Assembly: GCF_035942955.1 (NCBI RefSeq)
Contig: NZ_DASZCQ010000253.1
Coordinates: forward strand, 1 to 64,000
Reading direction: 5' to 3'
DNA length: 64,000 nucleotides
Source: DASYTH01 sp035942955
Lineage (GTDB): Bacteria > Actinomycetota > Actinomycetes > Mycobacteriales > Pseudonocardiaceae
The notes beneath the pieces were generated by a model. It was not told where the DNA came from. It was given only the letters and a program-made list of their open reading frames with translations, and made no database searches. A program made the translations under genes and the position numbers. Positions 1 through 8,150 of the stretch are shown in pieces; position 1 is the stretch's first letter; each line of letters starts with the position of its first letter.

Positions 1-215
1 CGGTCCAGCCGGAGCACGGCCAGCCCCGCCCCGGCGAGCGTACCGAGATCCCCACCGGAACCCTTCACCCACAACAGCTCCACGTCGCCGCCGGTCACCG
101 GGTCGACCGCATCACCCTTGGCGGAGGTGTTGCCCCCGGCATAGTTGGTGTTGCGCTTGTCCGCGCCCAGCCTCCGCGACCGCGCGACCAGCTCGTCCAC
201 AGTGGACATGGACAT
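1..215 (-). CDS. Bifunctional rhamnulose-1-phosphate aldolase/short-chain dehydrogenase, N-terminal part (cut by window edge)
   Basis: About 70 N-terminal residues are present; the rest lies outside the window. The sequence NTNYAGGNTSAKGD followed by WVKGSGGDLGTL matches the start of the class II aldolase domain of the fused aldolase/dehydrogenases that split rhamnulose 1-phosphate and oxidise the lactaldehyde formed. The ATG at 215-213 overlaps the stop of the L-rhamnose isomerase gene (TGATG), so translation is coupled; a second ATG at 209-207 is also possible. It is the last gene visible in the rhamnose operon, which fits its place in the pathway. The family call rests on the N-terminus only. 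Confidence 0.8.
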   Translation of the reverse strand, partial: MSMSTVDELVARSRRLGADKRNTNYAGGNTSAKGDAVDPVTGGDVELLWVKGSGGDLGTLAGAGLAVLRLD

Positions 216-1396
216 CAGGCGCCCCAGCCCGCGGCCTGACCGCCGGCCCGCTCCGACCTGACCCGCTCGAAGTAGCCCGACCGGGCGTAGGCCGCCATCG
301 GGTCCGGGTCGATGCCCATGTCCTCGCGCAGCTCTCGCAGCAGCGGCCGCACGTCGGTGTTGTAGGCGTCCATCAGCACGGCGTTGGCGCCAAGGACATC
401 CCCGGCGTGCTGCGCGGCGCGCAGCGCGTCGTGGTCGACCAGCAACGCCTTGGCGGTGGCCTCCTGCACGTTCAGCACCGACCGGATCACCGCCGGGATC
501 TTCGGTTCGATGTTGTGGCACTGGTCGAGCATGAACGCGATCCCGGCTTCCTCGCCGAGGGCGCCGGCCAGCACGATCTCGTGCATGATCCGGAAAAGCT
601 GGAAGGGATCGGCGGAGCCGACCATCAGGTCGTCGTCGGCGTAGAAGCGGGAGTTGAAGTCGAACCCGCCGAGCTTGCCGGCGCGCAGCAGCACCGCGAC
701 GATGAACTCGATGTTGGTGCCCGGCGCGTGGTGCCCGGTGTCGATCACCACCCGCGCCCGCTGGCCGAGCGCCGCGCAGTGCAGGTAGGCGGTGCCCCAG
801 TCCGGCACGTCGGTCACATAGAACGCCGGCTCGAACAGCTTGTACTCCAACAGCATCCGTTGATTTTCGCCGAGCCGGTCGTAGGTTTCGCGCAGTGCCT
901 CGGCGAGGCGGTCCTGGCGGGTGCGCACGTCGTCCTGGCCGGGATAGTTGGTGCCGTCGGAGAACCAGAGCTTGAGGTCGCGAGAGCCGGTCCGATCCAT
1001 GATGTCGACGCACTCCAGCAGGTGGTCGATGGCCTTGCGGCGCACTCCCGGGTCCGGGTTGGTGACGCTGCCGAGCTTGTAGTCGTTGTCCTGGAAGACG
1101 TTGGCGTTGATGGCGCCCAGCCCGATCCCGGCATCGGCGGCGCTGCGGGCCAGATCGGCGTAGTCGTCGACCCGGTCCCAGGGAATGTGCAGGGCGACGG
1201 TCGGCGCGACGCCGGTGAAGCGGTGCACGGTGGCCGCGTCGGCGATCTTCTCGTAGGGATTGCGCGGCACGCCTTCCTGCGGAAACACCTTGAACCGGGT
1301 GCCGGAGTTGCCGTAGGCCCATGAGGCCGTCTCGACGTGCTGCCGGCGCAGGGCCGACAGCACGCGGGACCGGGTCTGTGGTGCGAGGTCAGTCAT
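215..1396 (-). CDS. rhaI: L-rhamnose isomerase (RhaI type)
   Basis: A 393-residue cytoplasmic aldose-ketose isomerase converting L-rhamnose to L-rhamnulose. It belongs to the Pseudomonas/actinobacterial RhaI group of TIM-barrel, divalent-metal-dependent xylose-isomerase-like enzymes. Recognisable segments are LLEYKLFEPAFYVTDVPDWG, VVIDTGHHAPGTNIEF, GGFDFNSRFYADDDL and FMLDQCHNIEPKIPA, which hold the Glu, Asp and His residues typical of the metal and substrate sites. Its ATG (1396-1394) overlaps the stop of the binding-protein gene, and its own stop overlaps the aldolase start, so it sits inside a tightly coupled rhamnose uptake and catabolism operon. Length is normal for the family and no damage is seen. 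Confidence 0.93.
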   Translation of the reverse strand: MTDLAPQTRSRVLSALRRQHVETASWAYGNSGTRFKVFPQEGVPRNPYEKIADAATVHRFTGVAPTVALHIPWDRVDDYADLARSAADAGIGLGAINANVFQDNDYKLGSVTNPDPGVRRKAIDHLLECVDIMDRTGSRDLKLWFSDGTNYPGQDDVRTRQDRLAEALRETYDRLGENQRMLLEYKLFEPAFYVTDVPDWGTAYLHCAALGQRARVVIDTGHHAPGTNIEFIVAVLLRAGKLGGFDFNSRFYADDDLMVGSADPFQLFRIMHEIVLAGALGEEAGIAFMLDQCHNIEPKIPAVIRSVLNVQEATAKALLVDHDALRAAQHAGDVLGANAVLMDAYNTDVRPLLRELREDMGIDPDPMAAYARSGYFERVRSERAGGQAAGWGA

Positions 1397-2460
1397 CAGA
1401 AGTTCAACTGGTCGATGTTGGCGGCGGTGAAGGTGAACGGCTCGCCGAGCACGACCGTGCCGTCCTTGCCGACGGTGTACTCGCCGAGCTTGCCGGCGGT
1501 GAACTTGTCGCCCTCCTTGCCGGAGATGAGCCCGGAAGCCAGGGCGCCGCCGGCGTAGGCGGCCAGGTAGCCCAGGTCGGCCGGGTTCCACAGGGCGAAC
1601 GACTTGACGGTGCCGTCCTTGACGTAGGCGCGCATCTGGTTCGGCGTGCCGAGACCCGTCAGCGCCACCTTGCCCTTGTAGCTGGAGCCGGACAGGTAGC
1701 GCCCGGCCGCGGCGATGCCGACCGTGGTGGGCGCGATGATGCCCTTGAGGTTGGGGTGCTTGGCCAGCAGCCCCTGGGTCTCGGTGAACGACTTCTGGTC
1801 CTGGTCGTCGCCGTAGACGGTGTCGACGAGCTTGAGCTTGGTGTACTCGGGCTTGGCCAGCTCCTGCTTCATCATCTCGATCCAGGTGTTCTGGTTGGTG
1901 GCGTTGGCCGTCGCCGACAGGATCGCGATCTCGCCGCCGTCCGGCCCGACCGCCTCCGAGATCAGCTTGAGCTGGATCTGCGCGATGCCCTCGGTGCTGG
2001 CCTGGTTGACGAACAGGTCGCGGCAGGACGGGTTGGTGTCGGAGTCGAACGTGACCACCTTCGCCCCGGCCTGCCTTGCCTCGTTGAGCGCGCCGCAGAT
2101 GGCGTCCTTGTCGTTGGCGGACACGACGATGACGTCGGTTTGCTGCTGGGACAGCGTGTTGATGTAGCTGACCTGCGCCGACGGGCTGGCCTCGGACGGG
2201 CCGGTCTCGCTGTAGCTGCCCTTGAACTCCTCGACCGCGGCCTTGCCGCCGTTGTCGGAGACGGTGAAGTACGGGTTGTTGACCTGCTTGGGCAGGAAGG
2301 CGATCTTCAGGCCCTCCTTGATGCTGCCGCCGGACGCGCCGGAGCTGGCGGGGGCGCCGCCGTTGCCGCCGCCGGTCGAGTCGTCCGCGCACGCGGCCGT
2401 GGCGAACGCGATCGCCGCCAGCGCCGCCAGAAAGCGGACCGGTTTCGTGCCTGCTTTCAT
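1396..2460 (-). CDS. rhaS: Rhamnose ABC transporter substrate-binding lipoprotein
   Basis: A 354-residue secreted lipoprotein of the periplasmic-binding-protein type I (RbsB-like) group. A lipobox ending AATAAC-like (FATAAC) at about residues 19-24 follows a hydrophobic leader, then a Gly/Ser-rich linker. The mature part contains IAFLPKQVNNPYFTVSDNGG, VVSANDKDAICGALN and VTFDSDTNPSC, typical of pentose/methylpentose binders. Assignment to rhamnose comes from the operon: rhaI directly downstream, and permeases plus a dual ATPase upstream. Its ATG overlaps the stop of the rhaQ permease gene by four bases. It presumably captures rhamnose outside the membrane and hands it to RhaP/RhaQ. Confidence 0.9.
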   Translation of the reverse strand: MKAGTKPVRFLAALAAIAFATAACADDSTGGGNGGAPASSGASGGSIKEGLKIAFLPKQVNNPYFTVSDNGGKAAVEEFKGSYSETGPSEASPSAQVSYINTLSQQQTDVIVVSANDKDAICGALNEARQAGAKVVTFDSDTNPSCRDLFVNQASTEGIAQIQLKLISEAVGPDGGEIAILSATANATNQNTWIEMMKQELAKPEYTKLKLVDTVYGDDQDQKSFTETQGLLAKHPNLKGIIAPTTVGIAAAGRYLSGSSYKGKVALTGLGTPNQMRAYVKDGTVKSFALWNPADLGYLAAYAGGALASGLISGKEGDKFTAGKLGEYTVGKDGTVVLGEPFTFTAANIDQLNF

Positions 2461-3461
2461 GAGGTTCCTTTCACTGGGAGCCGGCGCCGGCGCAGCCGTT
2501 CGCGCAGCATGCCGACGACGTTCGGTCCGACGACCGAGGCGATCAGCAGGGAGCCGGTGATGACCGTCAACGTGTTCGCCGGCACGTAGGCCAGCTGCAG
2601 CCCGTTGCGCAGCACCCCGAGCAGGGCGACGGCGGCCAGGACGCCGAGCAGCGCGCCGCGGCCACCGAAGATCGAGACACCACCGAGCAGCACCGCGGCG
2701 ATGACGGCCAGTTCCAGGCCGAGGCCGTTGTCGGCGCGGGCGCTGGCGAACCGCAGCGTCCAGAACACGCCGGCCGCCGCCGACATCGCGCCGGTGGCGA
2801 CGAACAGCCAGAACTTGGTGAGCCGGACGTTGATCCCGGCGAAGCGGGCCGCCTCGGCGTTGTTGCCCATGGCGTACAGGCCGCGGCCGATCGGCGTGGC
2901 GTGCAGCACGACGCCGAACCCGACGGCCAGCGCGGCGACGACCAGCAGCATCCACGGGATGGTCGTGCCGGGGATCGCGGTGATCGCCCCGGTGGTCCAG
3001 GCCGGCGGATAGTTCGCGACGGCGCGGTCGCCGAGGACCACCGACGCCAGCCCCCGGTACAGCGCCAGCGTGCCGATCGTGACCGCCAGCGATGGCAGCC
3101 CGAAGCCGGTGACGAACAGGCCGTTGGCGGCCCCGAGGACGGCCCCCAGCAGCAGGCTGACCATGATCAGCACCGGCAGGGAGGTCACACCGGACACCCA
3201 CAGCTGCCCGAACACCGTGCAGGTCAGCCCGAGCACGCTCGCCACGGACAGGTCGATCTCGCCGGTGACGACGACCAGCGTCATCGGCAGCGCGATCAAC
3301 GCGATCGGGATCGCCTCCAGCGCCACGAACCGCCAGAACCGCGGGCTGGCCACCCCGTCGATGGCCAGCGCTCCGACGACGGCGACGGCCACCACCGCGA
3401 GCACCATGATCGCGTCCCACGAACCGAGGGCGCGACGGGTCCGGACAAGCTGCTCAGCCAC
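2457..3461 (-). CDS. rhaQ: Rhamnose ABC transporter permease (RhaQ-like)
   Basis: A 334-residue integral membrane protein of the branched-chain/ribose permease family (BPD_transp_2), with about ten hydrophobic segments. The diagnostic permease stretch LVVVTGEIDLSVASVLGL lies at about residues 62-80, and a second conserved block near residues 270-290 contains LLGGVSIFGGRG. The start overlaps the end of the other permease gene and the stop overlaps the rhaS start. With RhaP it should form the membrane channel driven by RhaT. Which of the two permeases should be called P or Q is by operon order only. Confidence 0.88.
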   Translation of the reverse strand: MAEQLVRTRRALGSWDAIMVLAVVAVAVVGALAIDGVASPRFWRFVALEAIPIALIALPMTLVVVTGEIDLSVASVLGLTCTVFGQLWVSGVTSLPVLIMVSLLLGAVLGAANGLFVTGFGLPSLAVTIGTLALYRGLASVVLGDRAVANYPPAWTTGAITAIPGTTIPWMLLVVAALAVGFGVVLHATPIGRGLYAMGNNAEAARFAGINVRLTKFWLFVATGAMSAAAGVFWTLRFASARADNGLGLELAVIAAVLLGGVSIFGGRGALLGVLAAVALLGVLRNGLQLAYVPANTLTVITGSLLIASVVGPNVVGMLRERLRRRRLPVKGTS

Positions 3462-4482
3462 GGGCCTTCCCTTCTCGCAGGCGACGAGCGACGCGGGCGG
3501 ACAGCACGCGGTCCAGGCCGATGGCGGCGAGAATCAGCGCGCCGGTGGTGGCGTCCTGCCAGAACGGGCTGATGCCCAGCACCGGCAGGGCGGCCCTGAT
3601 CGTGGTCAGCAGGACGGCGCCGAGCGCGGCGCCGTAGACCGAGCCGCTGCCGCCGAAGATCGCCACACCGCCCACCACGACGGCGGCGACGACGTTGAGC
3701 TCCATGTTGAGGCCGGCGTTGGCGTCGAGGGTGCCGAACCTGGCCGCGTGCAAGACGCCGGCCAGGCCCGCCAGCGCGCCGCTGGCGACGAACGCGGCGA
3801 ATACCCTGCGGCCGGTCGGGATGCCCGACAGCCGGGCGGCGGCGGGCTCGGAGCCGATCGCGTACAGCTCCCGCCCGCCGCGGTAGTTGCGCAGGTAATA
3901 GCCCACGGCGACGACCACCACGACGGCGAACAGGGCCAGCACCGGCACGCCGACCACGGTGCCGGTGCCCATCCGCAGGAACCCGGCGGGCAGGTCGGCG
4001 GCGTTGATCTGCCGGCTCCCGGCCCACAGGTAGTCCAGGCCGCGGAACACGTACAGGGTGCCGAGGGTGATCACCAGGGCGGGCACTTGAGCACCGCGGA
4101 TCAGCCCGCCGTTGACCGCGCCGAGCCCCGCGCCCAGCGCGACACCGAGCAGCAGCACCAGCGGGATGGGCAGGCCGGGGGACGCGACGAGCACCGATCC
4201 GGTGGCGAAGGCCGACAACCCGAGAATGGACCCGACGGACAGGTCGACGTTGCGGGTAATGACGACGACGGCCTGCCCGACCGCAAGGGTCGCCAGGATG
4301 GTGGCGCCCAGCAGCAGGTCCTTGACGTTCTGGGCGGACAGGAACCGGGGGTTGACCGCGACGGTGACCGCGACGAGCAGCACGAGGGCCAGCGCGTTCC
4401 CCAACTCCCGCACCACGAACGCACGCCGCGCCAGCCGGGCGCCGCTGGTGGGCGCCTCCGCGGGCGGGGCCTCGACGATCAT
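3454..4482 (-). CDS. rhaP: Rhamnose ABC transporter permease (RhaP-like)
   Basis: A 342-residue membrane permease paralogous to its downstream neighbour, with the family block VVITRNVDLSVGSILGLSAF and a later block containing GGVAIFGGSGSVYG. The ATG at 4482-4480 overlaps the stop of the ATPase gene (ATGA); the reading frame stays open further upstream, but homology begins at this ATG. The C-terminus overlaps the rhaQ start by 8 bases. Together with RhaQ, RhaS and RhaT it completes a four-gene rhamnose importer of the ribose type. Confidence 0.88.
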   Translation of the reverse strand: MIVEAPPAEAPTSGARLARRAFVVRELGNALALVLLVAVTVAVNPRFLSAQNVKDLLLGATILATLAVGQAVVVITRNVDLSVGSILGLSAFATGSVLVASPGLPIPLVLLLGVALGAGLGAVNGGLIRGAQVPALVITLGTLYVFRGLDYLWAGSRQINAADLPAGFLRMGTGTVVGVPVLALFAVVVVVAVGYYLRNYRGGRELYAIGSEPAAARLSGIPTGRRVFAAFVASGALAGLAGVLHAARFGTLDANAGLNMELNVVAAVVVGGVAIFGGSGSVYGAALGAVLLTTIRAALPVLGISPFWQDATTGALILAAIGLDRVLSARVARRLREGKARG

Positions 4483-6014
4483 GCCCCGACCGCCTGCCTG
4501 GTCGCGGCGAGCATGACGGTTTCCTCGTCGGCGTCCGCCCGCGGGAGGTCGGCGACCAGCCGGCCCTCGCGCATCACCAGGACGCGGTCGGCCATGCCGA
4601 GAACCTCCGGCAGCTCGCTGGACACCATGAGGACCGCCACGCCGTCGGCGGCCAGCCGCGCAAGCAACCGGTGCACGTCGGCCTTGGTGCCGACGTCGAT
4701 GCCGCGGGTGGGTTCGTCGACGATCAGCACCCGCGGGGTGGTGGCCAGCCACTTGGCCAGCACGACCTTCTGCTGGTTGCCGCCGGACAGCGTGGAAACG
4801 GGGTCGATGAGCCGCCCGGCCTTGACCCGCAGCCGCCGCACCCAGTCGGCGGCCGCCCGGCGCTCGGTGCCGCCGAACAGCAGCCCGGCCCTGGTCAGCG
4901 CCCAGCGCCGGGGCAGGGTGGCGTTGCGTTCCACCGACAGCTCCATCACCAGGCCCTGCTGGCGGCGGTCCTCGGGCACCAGCGCCAGACCCGCCCGGAT
5001 GGCCGCCGCGGTGTCGCCGGGCGGCAGCCGGGCGCCGTCCACCACGACCTCGCCCGCGTCGTACCGGTCGACCCCGAAGATCGCCCGGCTCACCTCGCTG
5101 CGCCCGGCGCCCACCAGCCCGGCGAGTGCGACGATCTCTCCACTGTGGACGGTGAAGCTGACGTCGGCGAAGCTGCCGTGCCGGGTCAGGCCCCGCACCC
5201 GCAGCCGGGGCGGGCCGGCGACCGGGTCCCGCTCGGGGAACATCGCCGAGACCTCGCGGCCGACCATCCGGCGCACGACGTCATCGACGCTCACCGCGTC
5301 CGCCGGATCGGTGCACACCCACCGTCCGTCCCGCAGGACCGTAACGCGCTCACACAGTGTGAATACTTCGTCGAGCCGGTGCGAGATGAACAGCACCGCG
5401 GTGCCGGCGTCGCGCAGCGACCGGGCGACCGAGAACAGCCGCTCCACCTCCACTCCGGACAGGGCGGCGGTCGGCTCGTCCATCACCAGCACCCGCGCGT
5501 CCAGGGAGATCGCCTTGACGATCTCCACCAGTTGCTGGTCGGCGATGGACAACCCGCGGGCCGGCCGGTCCGGGTCGAGCCGGACGCCGAGCCGCGCGAA
5601 CAGCTCCGCAGCGCCGGCGCGCATCCGAGCGGTGTCGACGCGGCGCAGGCTGCGCCGCGGCTGGCGGCCCATGAAGATGTTCTCCGCGACGGTCAGGTCC
5701 GGAAACAGCGTCGGCTCCTGGTAGATCACGGCGATCCCGGCGGCCCGCGCGTCGGCGGGTCCGGACAGCGGCAGCGGGGCGCCGTCGAGGGTGATGGTCC
5801 CGGCATCCGGGACGTGCACTCCGGCGAGGATCTTGACGAGGGTGGACTTCCCCGCCCCGTTCTCCCCGACCAGCGCGTGCGCCTCGCCGCCGAACAGCTC
5901 CAGCCGCACGTCACGCAGCGCCGCGACGGCGCCGAAGGACTTGCTGATGCCGTCGAGGGCGAGCAGCGGTGCCACCACCTGGGACTCCACTCCGTCATTT
6001 GTGAAACGTTTCAT
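4479..6014 (-). CDS. rhaT: Rhamnose ABC transporter, dual ATP-binding subunit (RhaT)
   Basis: A 511-residue protein with two ABC ATPase domains, as in RbsA-type sugar importers. The first half has Walker A GENGAGKST (about residues 55-63), the Q-loop and the Walker B segment RVLVMDEPTAALS. The second half has the usual degenerate P-loop GLVGAGRSE and a good signature LSGGNQQK with IVDEPTRGIDVG. It is the first gene of the rhamnose operon. The ATG at 6014 lies directly over the 12-bp palindrome TGAAACGTTTCA; a GTG at about codon 14, preceded by GGAG, would put the operator wholly in the leader and is a reasonable alternative start. Confidence 0.9.
   Translation of the reverse strand: MKRFTNDGVESQVVAPLLALDGISKSFGAVAALRDVRLELFGGEAHALVGENGAGKSTLVKILAGVHVPDAGTITLDGAPLPLSGPADARAAGIAVIYQEPTLFPDLTVAENIFMGRQPRRSLRRVDTARMRAGAAELFARLGVRLDPDRPARGLSIADQQLVEIVKAISLDARVLVMDEPTAALSGVEVERLFSVARSLRDAGTAVLFISHRLDEVFTLCERVTVLRDGRWVCTDPADAVSVDDVVRRMVGREVSAMFPERDPVAGPPRLRVRGLTRHGSFADVSFTVHSGEIVALAGLVGAGRSEVSRAIFGVDRYDAGEVVVDGARLPPGDTAAAIRAGLALVPEDRRQQGLVMELSVERNATLPRRWALTRAGLLFGGTERRAAADWVRRLRVKAGRLIDPVSTLSGGNQQKVVLAKWLATTPRVLIVDEPTRGIDVGTKADVHRLLARLAADGVAVLMVSSELPEVLGMADRVLVMREGRLVADLPRADADEETVMLAATRQAVGA
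6002..6013. promoter_or_regulatory. LacI-family operator of the rhamnose operon
   Basis: TGAAACGTTTCA is a perfect 12-bp palindrome with the central CG typical of LacI-family operators. It overlaps the annotated rhaT start and lies about 20 bases downstream of a plausible promoter, a position suited to blocking transcription. A rhamnose-responsive LacI-type repressor is inferred; no regulator gene lies next to the operon in this window. Confidence 0.7.
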
Positions 6015-6031
6015 CAGAGTGCCAGAGTGAC

Positions 6032-6060
6032 ATTAGAAGTCACAAAGGGCCATACGTCAA
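6032..6060 (-). promoter_or_regulatory. Candidate sigma-70-type promoter of the rha operon
   Basis: Read on the minus strand there is TTGACG (6060-6055), a 17-bp spacer, then TCTAAT (6037-6032). The predicted start would fall around 6025, leaving the LacI-type palindrome in the early transcribed region. This is a motif match by eye only. Confidence 0.45.
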
Positions 6061-6444
6061 GAGTTCACGCCAGTTGTCGGATCTGTTACCACAGATCCTC
6101 CTAGGTCTCATCAACGGAAAAGGCCGGTAGGTTGATACGTTTTAACACCCTTCCGCGGGTACGGCGGCCGCGGAACGGTCGCTGAGCCAGGATGGCGTCG
6201 ATCGCGACCATCAGGGAGGTCGTCCGGCTCGCCGGCGGACCATCGTCACCGCCCGCCCAGGCGAAGTGATCGCCACCCACATTCCCTGCCGGCCCGCGCA
6301 TTCCAACACCGGGCCGACGGAACCTGGCGCACCGAACCCGGCCCTTCACACTCCACATCGGACGCTCAAGCCGCGACCTCCCCCTCACCGTCCTCGTGAC
6401 ACCCCCGGCTGGTTCCAGGGACTGAGCCCGCCACCGGCATCCGG
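6061..6444. other. Intergenic region upstream of the rha operon
   Basis: This 384-bp stretch lies between the rha promoter and the 3' end of the GH43 gene. I see no convincing gene in it. It holds a second, imperfect copy of the rhamnose operator at 6133-6144 (TGATACGTTTTA, 10 of 12 bases matching TGAAACGTTTCA), about 130 bp from the first. A pair at that distance could support repression by looping, as in other LacI-family systems. Confidence 0.5.
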
Positions 6445-8058
6445 TCAGGGTGTGGTCAGGTCGAACCGGGGCACGGTGACCGTGCCGCCGAGGGTTCGGG
6501 TGGCGTAGTTGAACAGGGCGTAACGGTAGCCCATGAAGAACTGCCATTCGTTGTTCAGGGTGAACCCGGGGCCGAGTGGGGTGAAGGTGGTTCCGTTGGT
6601 GCTGTATGAGAAGCGGCCTTGCCGGCCGGCACCGGGGCGGATGTCGGCGTTGACGCGCAACCAGATCCGTCCACCCGAGACGTTCGCGCCGGCCACCTCG
6701 GTGCCGGTGGTTCTGGTGTTCCAGTTGCCGTCCATGGTGATGTTGTTGACCATCACCACCCGGTCGGTGCCGCCGTCGCGTTTGATCCCGATCCAGGCCG
6801 ATGACTGGCGCAGCAACGCCAGCCCGGCCCGGTCCCCGTCACGCATCCCCGCGTAGTCGAGGGTGATGGTCGCGGTGGATGTGGGTCCGAGGATCCGGTG
6901 GGTGAGCGTGTTGCGGGCCGAGTACAGGTCGGTGGTCACGGTCGCGGTCTGCAGCCGCAGTCCATTGTTGACCGACCAGCGGCCGTTGTCCGGATTGTGG
7001 TTCCATTCCCACTCCGGGCCGAGCGTCGTCCCGGCGAAGGTGTCCGCCCCGGTCGGTGGTTTGACCGCCCGCGGCGGGGGCGGCAGGTTCGGCGGCGGAT
7101 ATGAGGTGCCCCAGGCGCCGTTGACCAGCTGCAGCACCGGCCACCCGTCCGAGGTCCAGGTGATCGGGGCCAGCACGGGCACCCGGCCGCCGGGGAAGGC
7201 GTCGACGAAGGCCATGTAGTACCAGTCGCCGTTCTGGGTCTGCACCAGACCACCCTGATGCGGGACTCCCCCGCCCGGGATCGGGCCGCGCAGGTCCAGC
7301 AGGAGCTGCCGGATCTGGTACGGCCCGAACGGACCCGTCGTCGACTTGAGAATGTACTGGCCGTTGGCCGGACGGGTCAGGAAGATGTAGTAGGCGCCGT
7401 TGCGCTTGTAGAACCGGGCGCCCTCCAGGGTTCCGATGCTCGACGGGGTTTGGAACACCTGCTGCGCGCGGACCTGGCTGAGCCCGTCCGCGGACAGCTG
7501 AGCCACGCTGATGGTCGTGTTGCCGTAGGCCACGTACATCGTGTCGTTGTCATCGACGAGCAGCCCGGCGTCGTAGTAGCAGGTGGGGATCGTCGAGCGT
7601 CTCTGCCACGGCCCCTCCACGGCCGTCGCGGTGTAGATGTGGGTCTGGCTGAAGTCGACGCAGCCGCCCCAGTAGAAGGTGTTGTTGCTGCGGCGGAAGT
7701 TCAGGAACGACGCCCACACGCCTCGGACATATCCGCGCCCGCCGTTGAGGTCGTACTTCGACCCGAAGTCCAGCCGCGGGACGGAATGGCCGGCGAACTC
7801 CCAGTTCACCAGGTCGAACGAGCGCAGGATGGGCGCCCCTGGCGAGTAGTGCATCGTCGAGGCCGAGTAGTAGAAGGTGTCACCCACCCGGAAGATGTCG
7901 ATATCGGCCAGGTCCTCCCACAGCACCGGGTTGGTGATCGTGGCCGACGGAGTCACGGCACCGGGCGCGGTGGGCTCGGCCTGAGCGGCCACGATGCCGG
8001 TCGCCGCCAGGGCGGCGGCGACAAGGGCGGGGGCCCACCGTGGAATGTGCCTGCGCAT
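6445..8058 (-). CDS. Secreted glycoside hydrolase family 43 protein with C-terminal beta-sandwich
   Basis: A 537-residue secreted enzyme. A signal peptide spans about residues 1-28 (MRRHIPRW, hydrophobic core, AQA). The five-bladed GH43 domain runs to about residue 300. The three expected acidic residues are visible: the Asp in DLADIDIFRVGD (base), the Asp in YYDAGLLVDDND (pKa modulator) and the Glu in TLEGARFYKRNG (acid). A C-terminal concanavalin-like domain of about 200 residues (from GADTFAGTTLGPEWEWNHN) is the one common on GH43 beta-xylosidases and arabinofuranosidases. It lies 92 bp downstream of a GH62 gene on the same strand, suggesting joint attack on arabinoxylan. Exact substrate cannot be read from sequence. 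Confidence 0.88.
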   Translation of the reverse strand: MRRHIPRWAPALVAAALAATGIVAAQAEPTAPGAVTPSATITNPVLWEDLADIDIFRVGDTFYYSASTMHYSPGAPILRSFDLVNWEFAGHSVPRLDFGSKYDLNGGRGYVRGVWASFLNFRRSNNTFYWGGCVDFSQTHIYTATAVEGPWQRRSTIPTCYYDAGLLVDDNDTMYVAYGNTTISVAQLSADGLSQVRAQQVFQTPSSIGTLEGARFYKRNGAYYIFLTRPANGQYILKSTTGPFGPYQIRQLLLDLRGPIPGGGVPHQGGLVQTQNGDWYYMAFVDAFPGGRVPVLAPITWTSDGWPVLQLVNGAWGTSYPPPNLPPPPRAVKPPTGADTFAGTTLGPEWEWNHNPDNGRWSVNNGLRLQTATVTTDLYSARNTLTHRILGPTSTATITLDYAGMRDGDRAGLALLRQSSAWIGIKRDGGTDRVVMVNNITMDGNWNTRTTGTEVAGANVSGGRIWLRVNADIRPGAGRQGRFSYSTNGTTFTPLGPGFTLNNEWQFFMGYRYALFNYATRTLGGTVTVPRFDLTTP

Positions 8059-8108
8059 GGTGTTCCCTCCCGCGGGGGCGAGGTGGTGTGCGGCTCGCGC
8101 ATGGTTGG

Positions 8109-8138
8109 GGCGGCTGGACCCACGTCGGGCCAGCCGCC
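8109..8138 (-). terminator. GC-rich hairpin between GH62 and GH43 genes
   Basis: GGCGGCTGG (8109-8117) pairs perfectly with CCAGCCGCC (8130-8138) around a 12-base loop. It lies just downstream of the GH62 stop. There is no T-run, so it may be an attenuating or RNA-protecting structure rather than a full terminator. Confidence 0.5.
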
Positions 8139-8150
8139 CGCGTTCGCCGG

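Noticed and set aside
3070..5724. Very long plus-strand open frame opposite the rhamnose transporter genes
   Set aside because: It is antisense to four well-supported rha genes; its translation is Thr/Ser/Arg-rich without any family, as expected for the third-position shadow of GC-rich genes.
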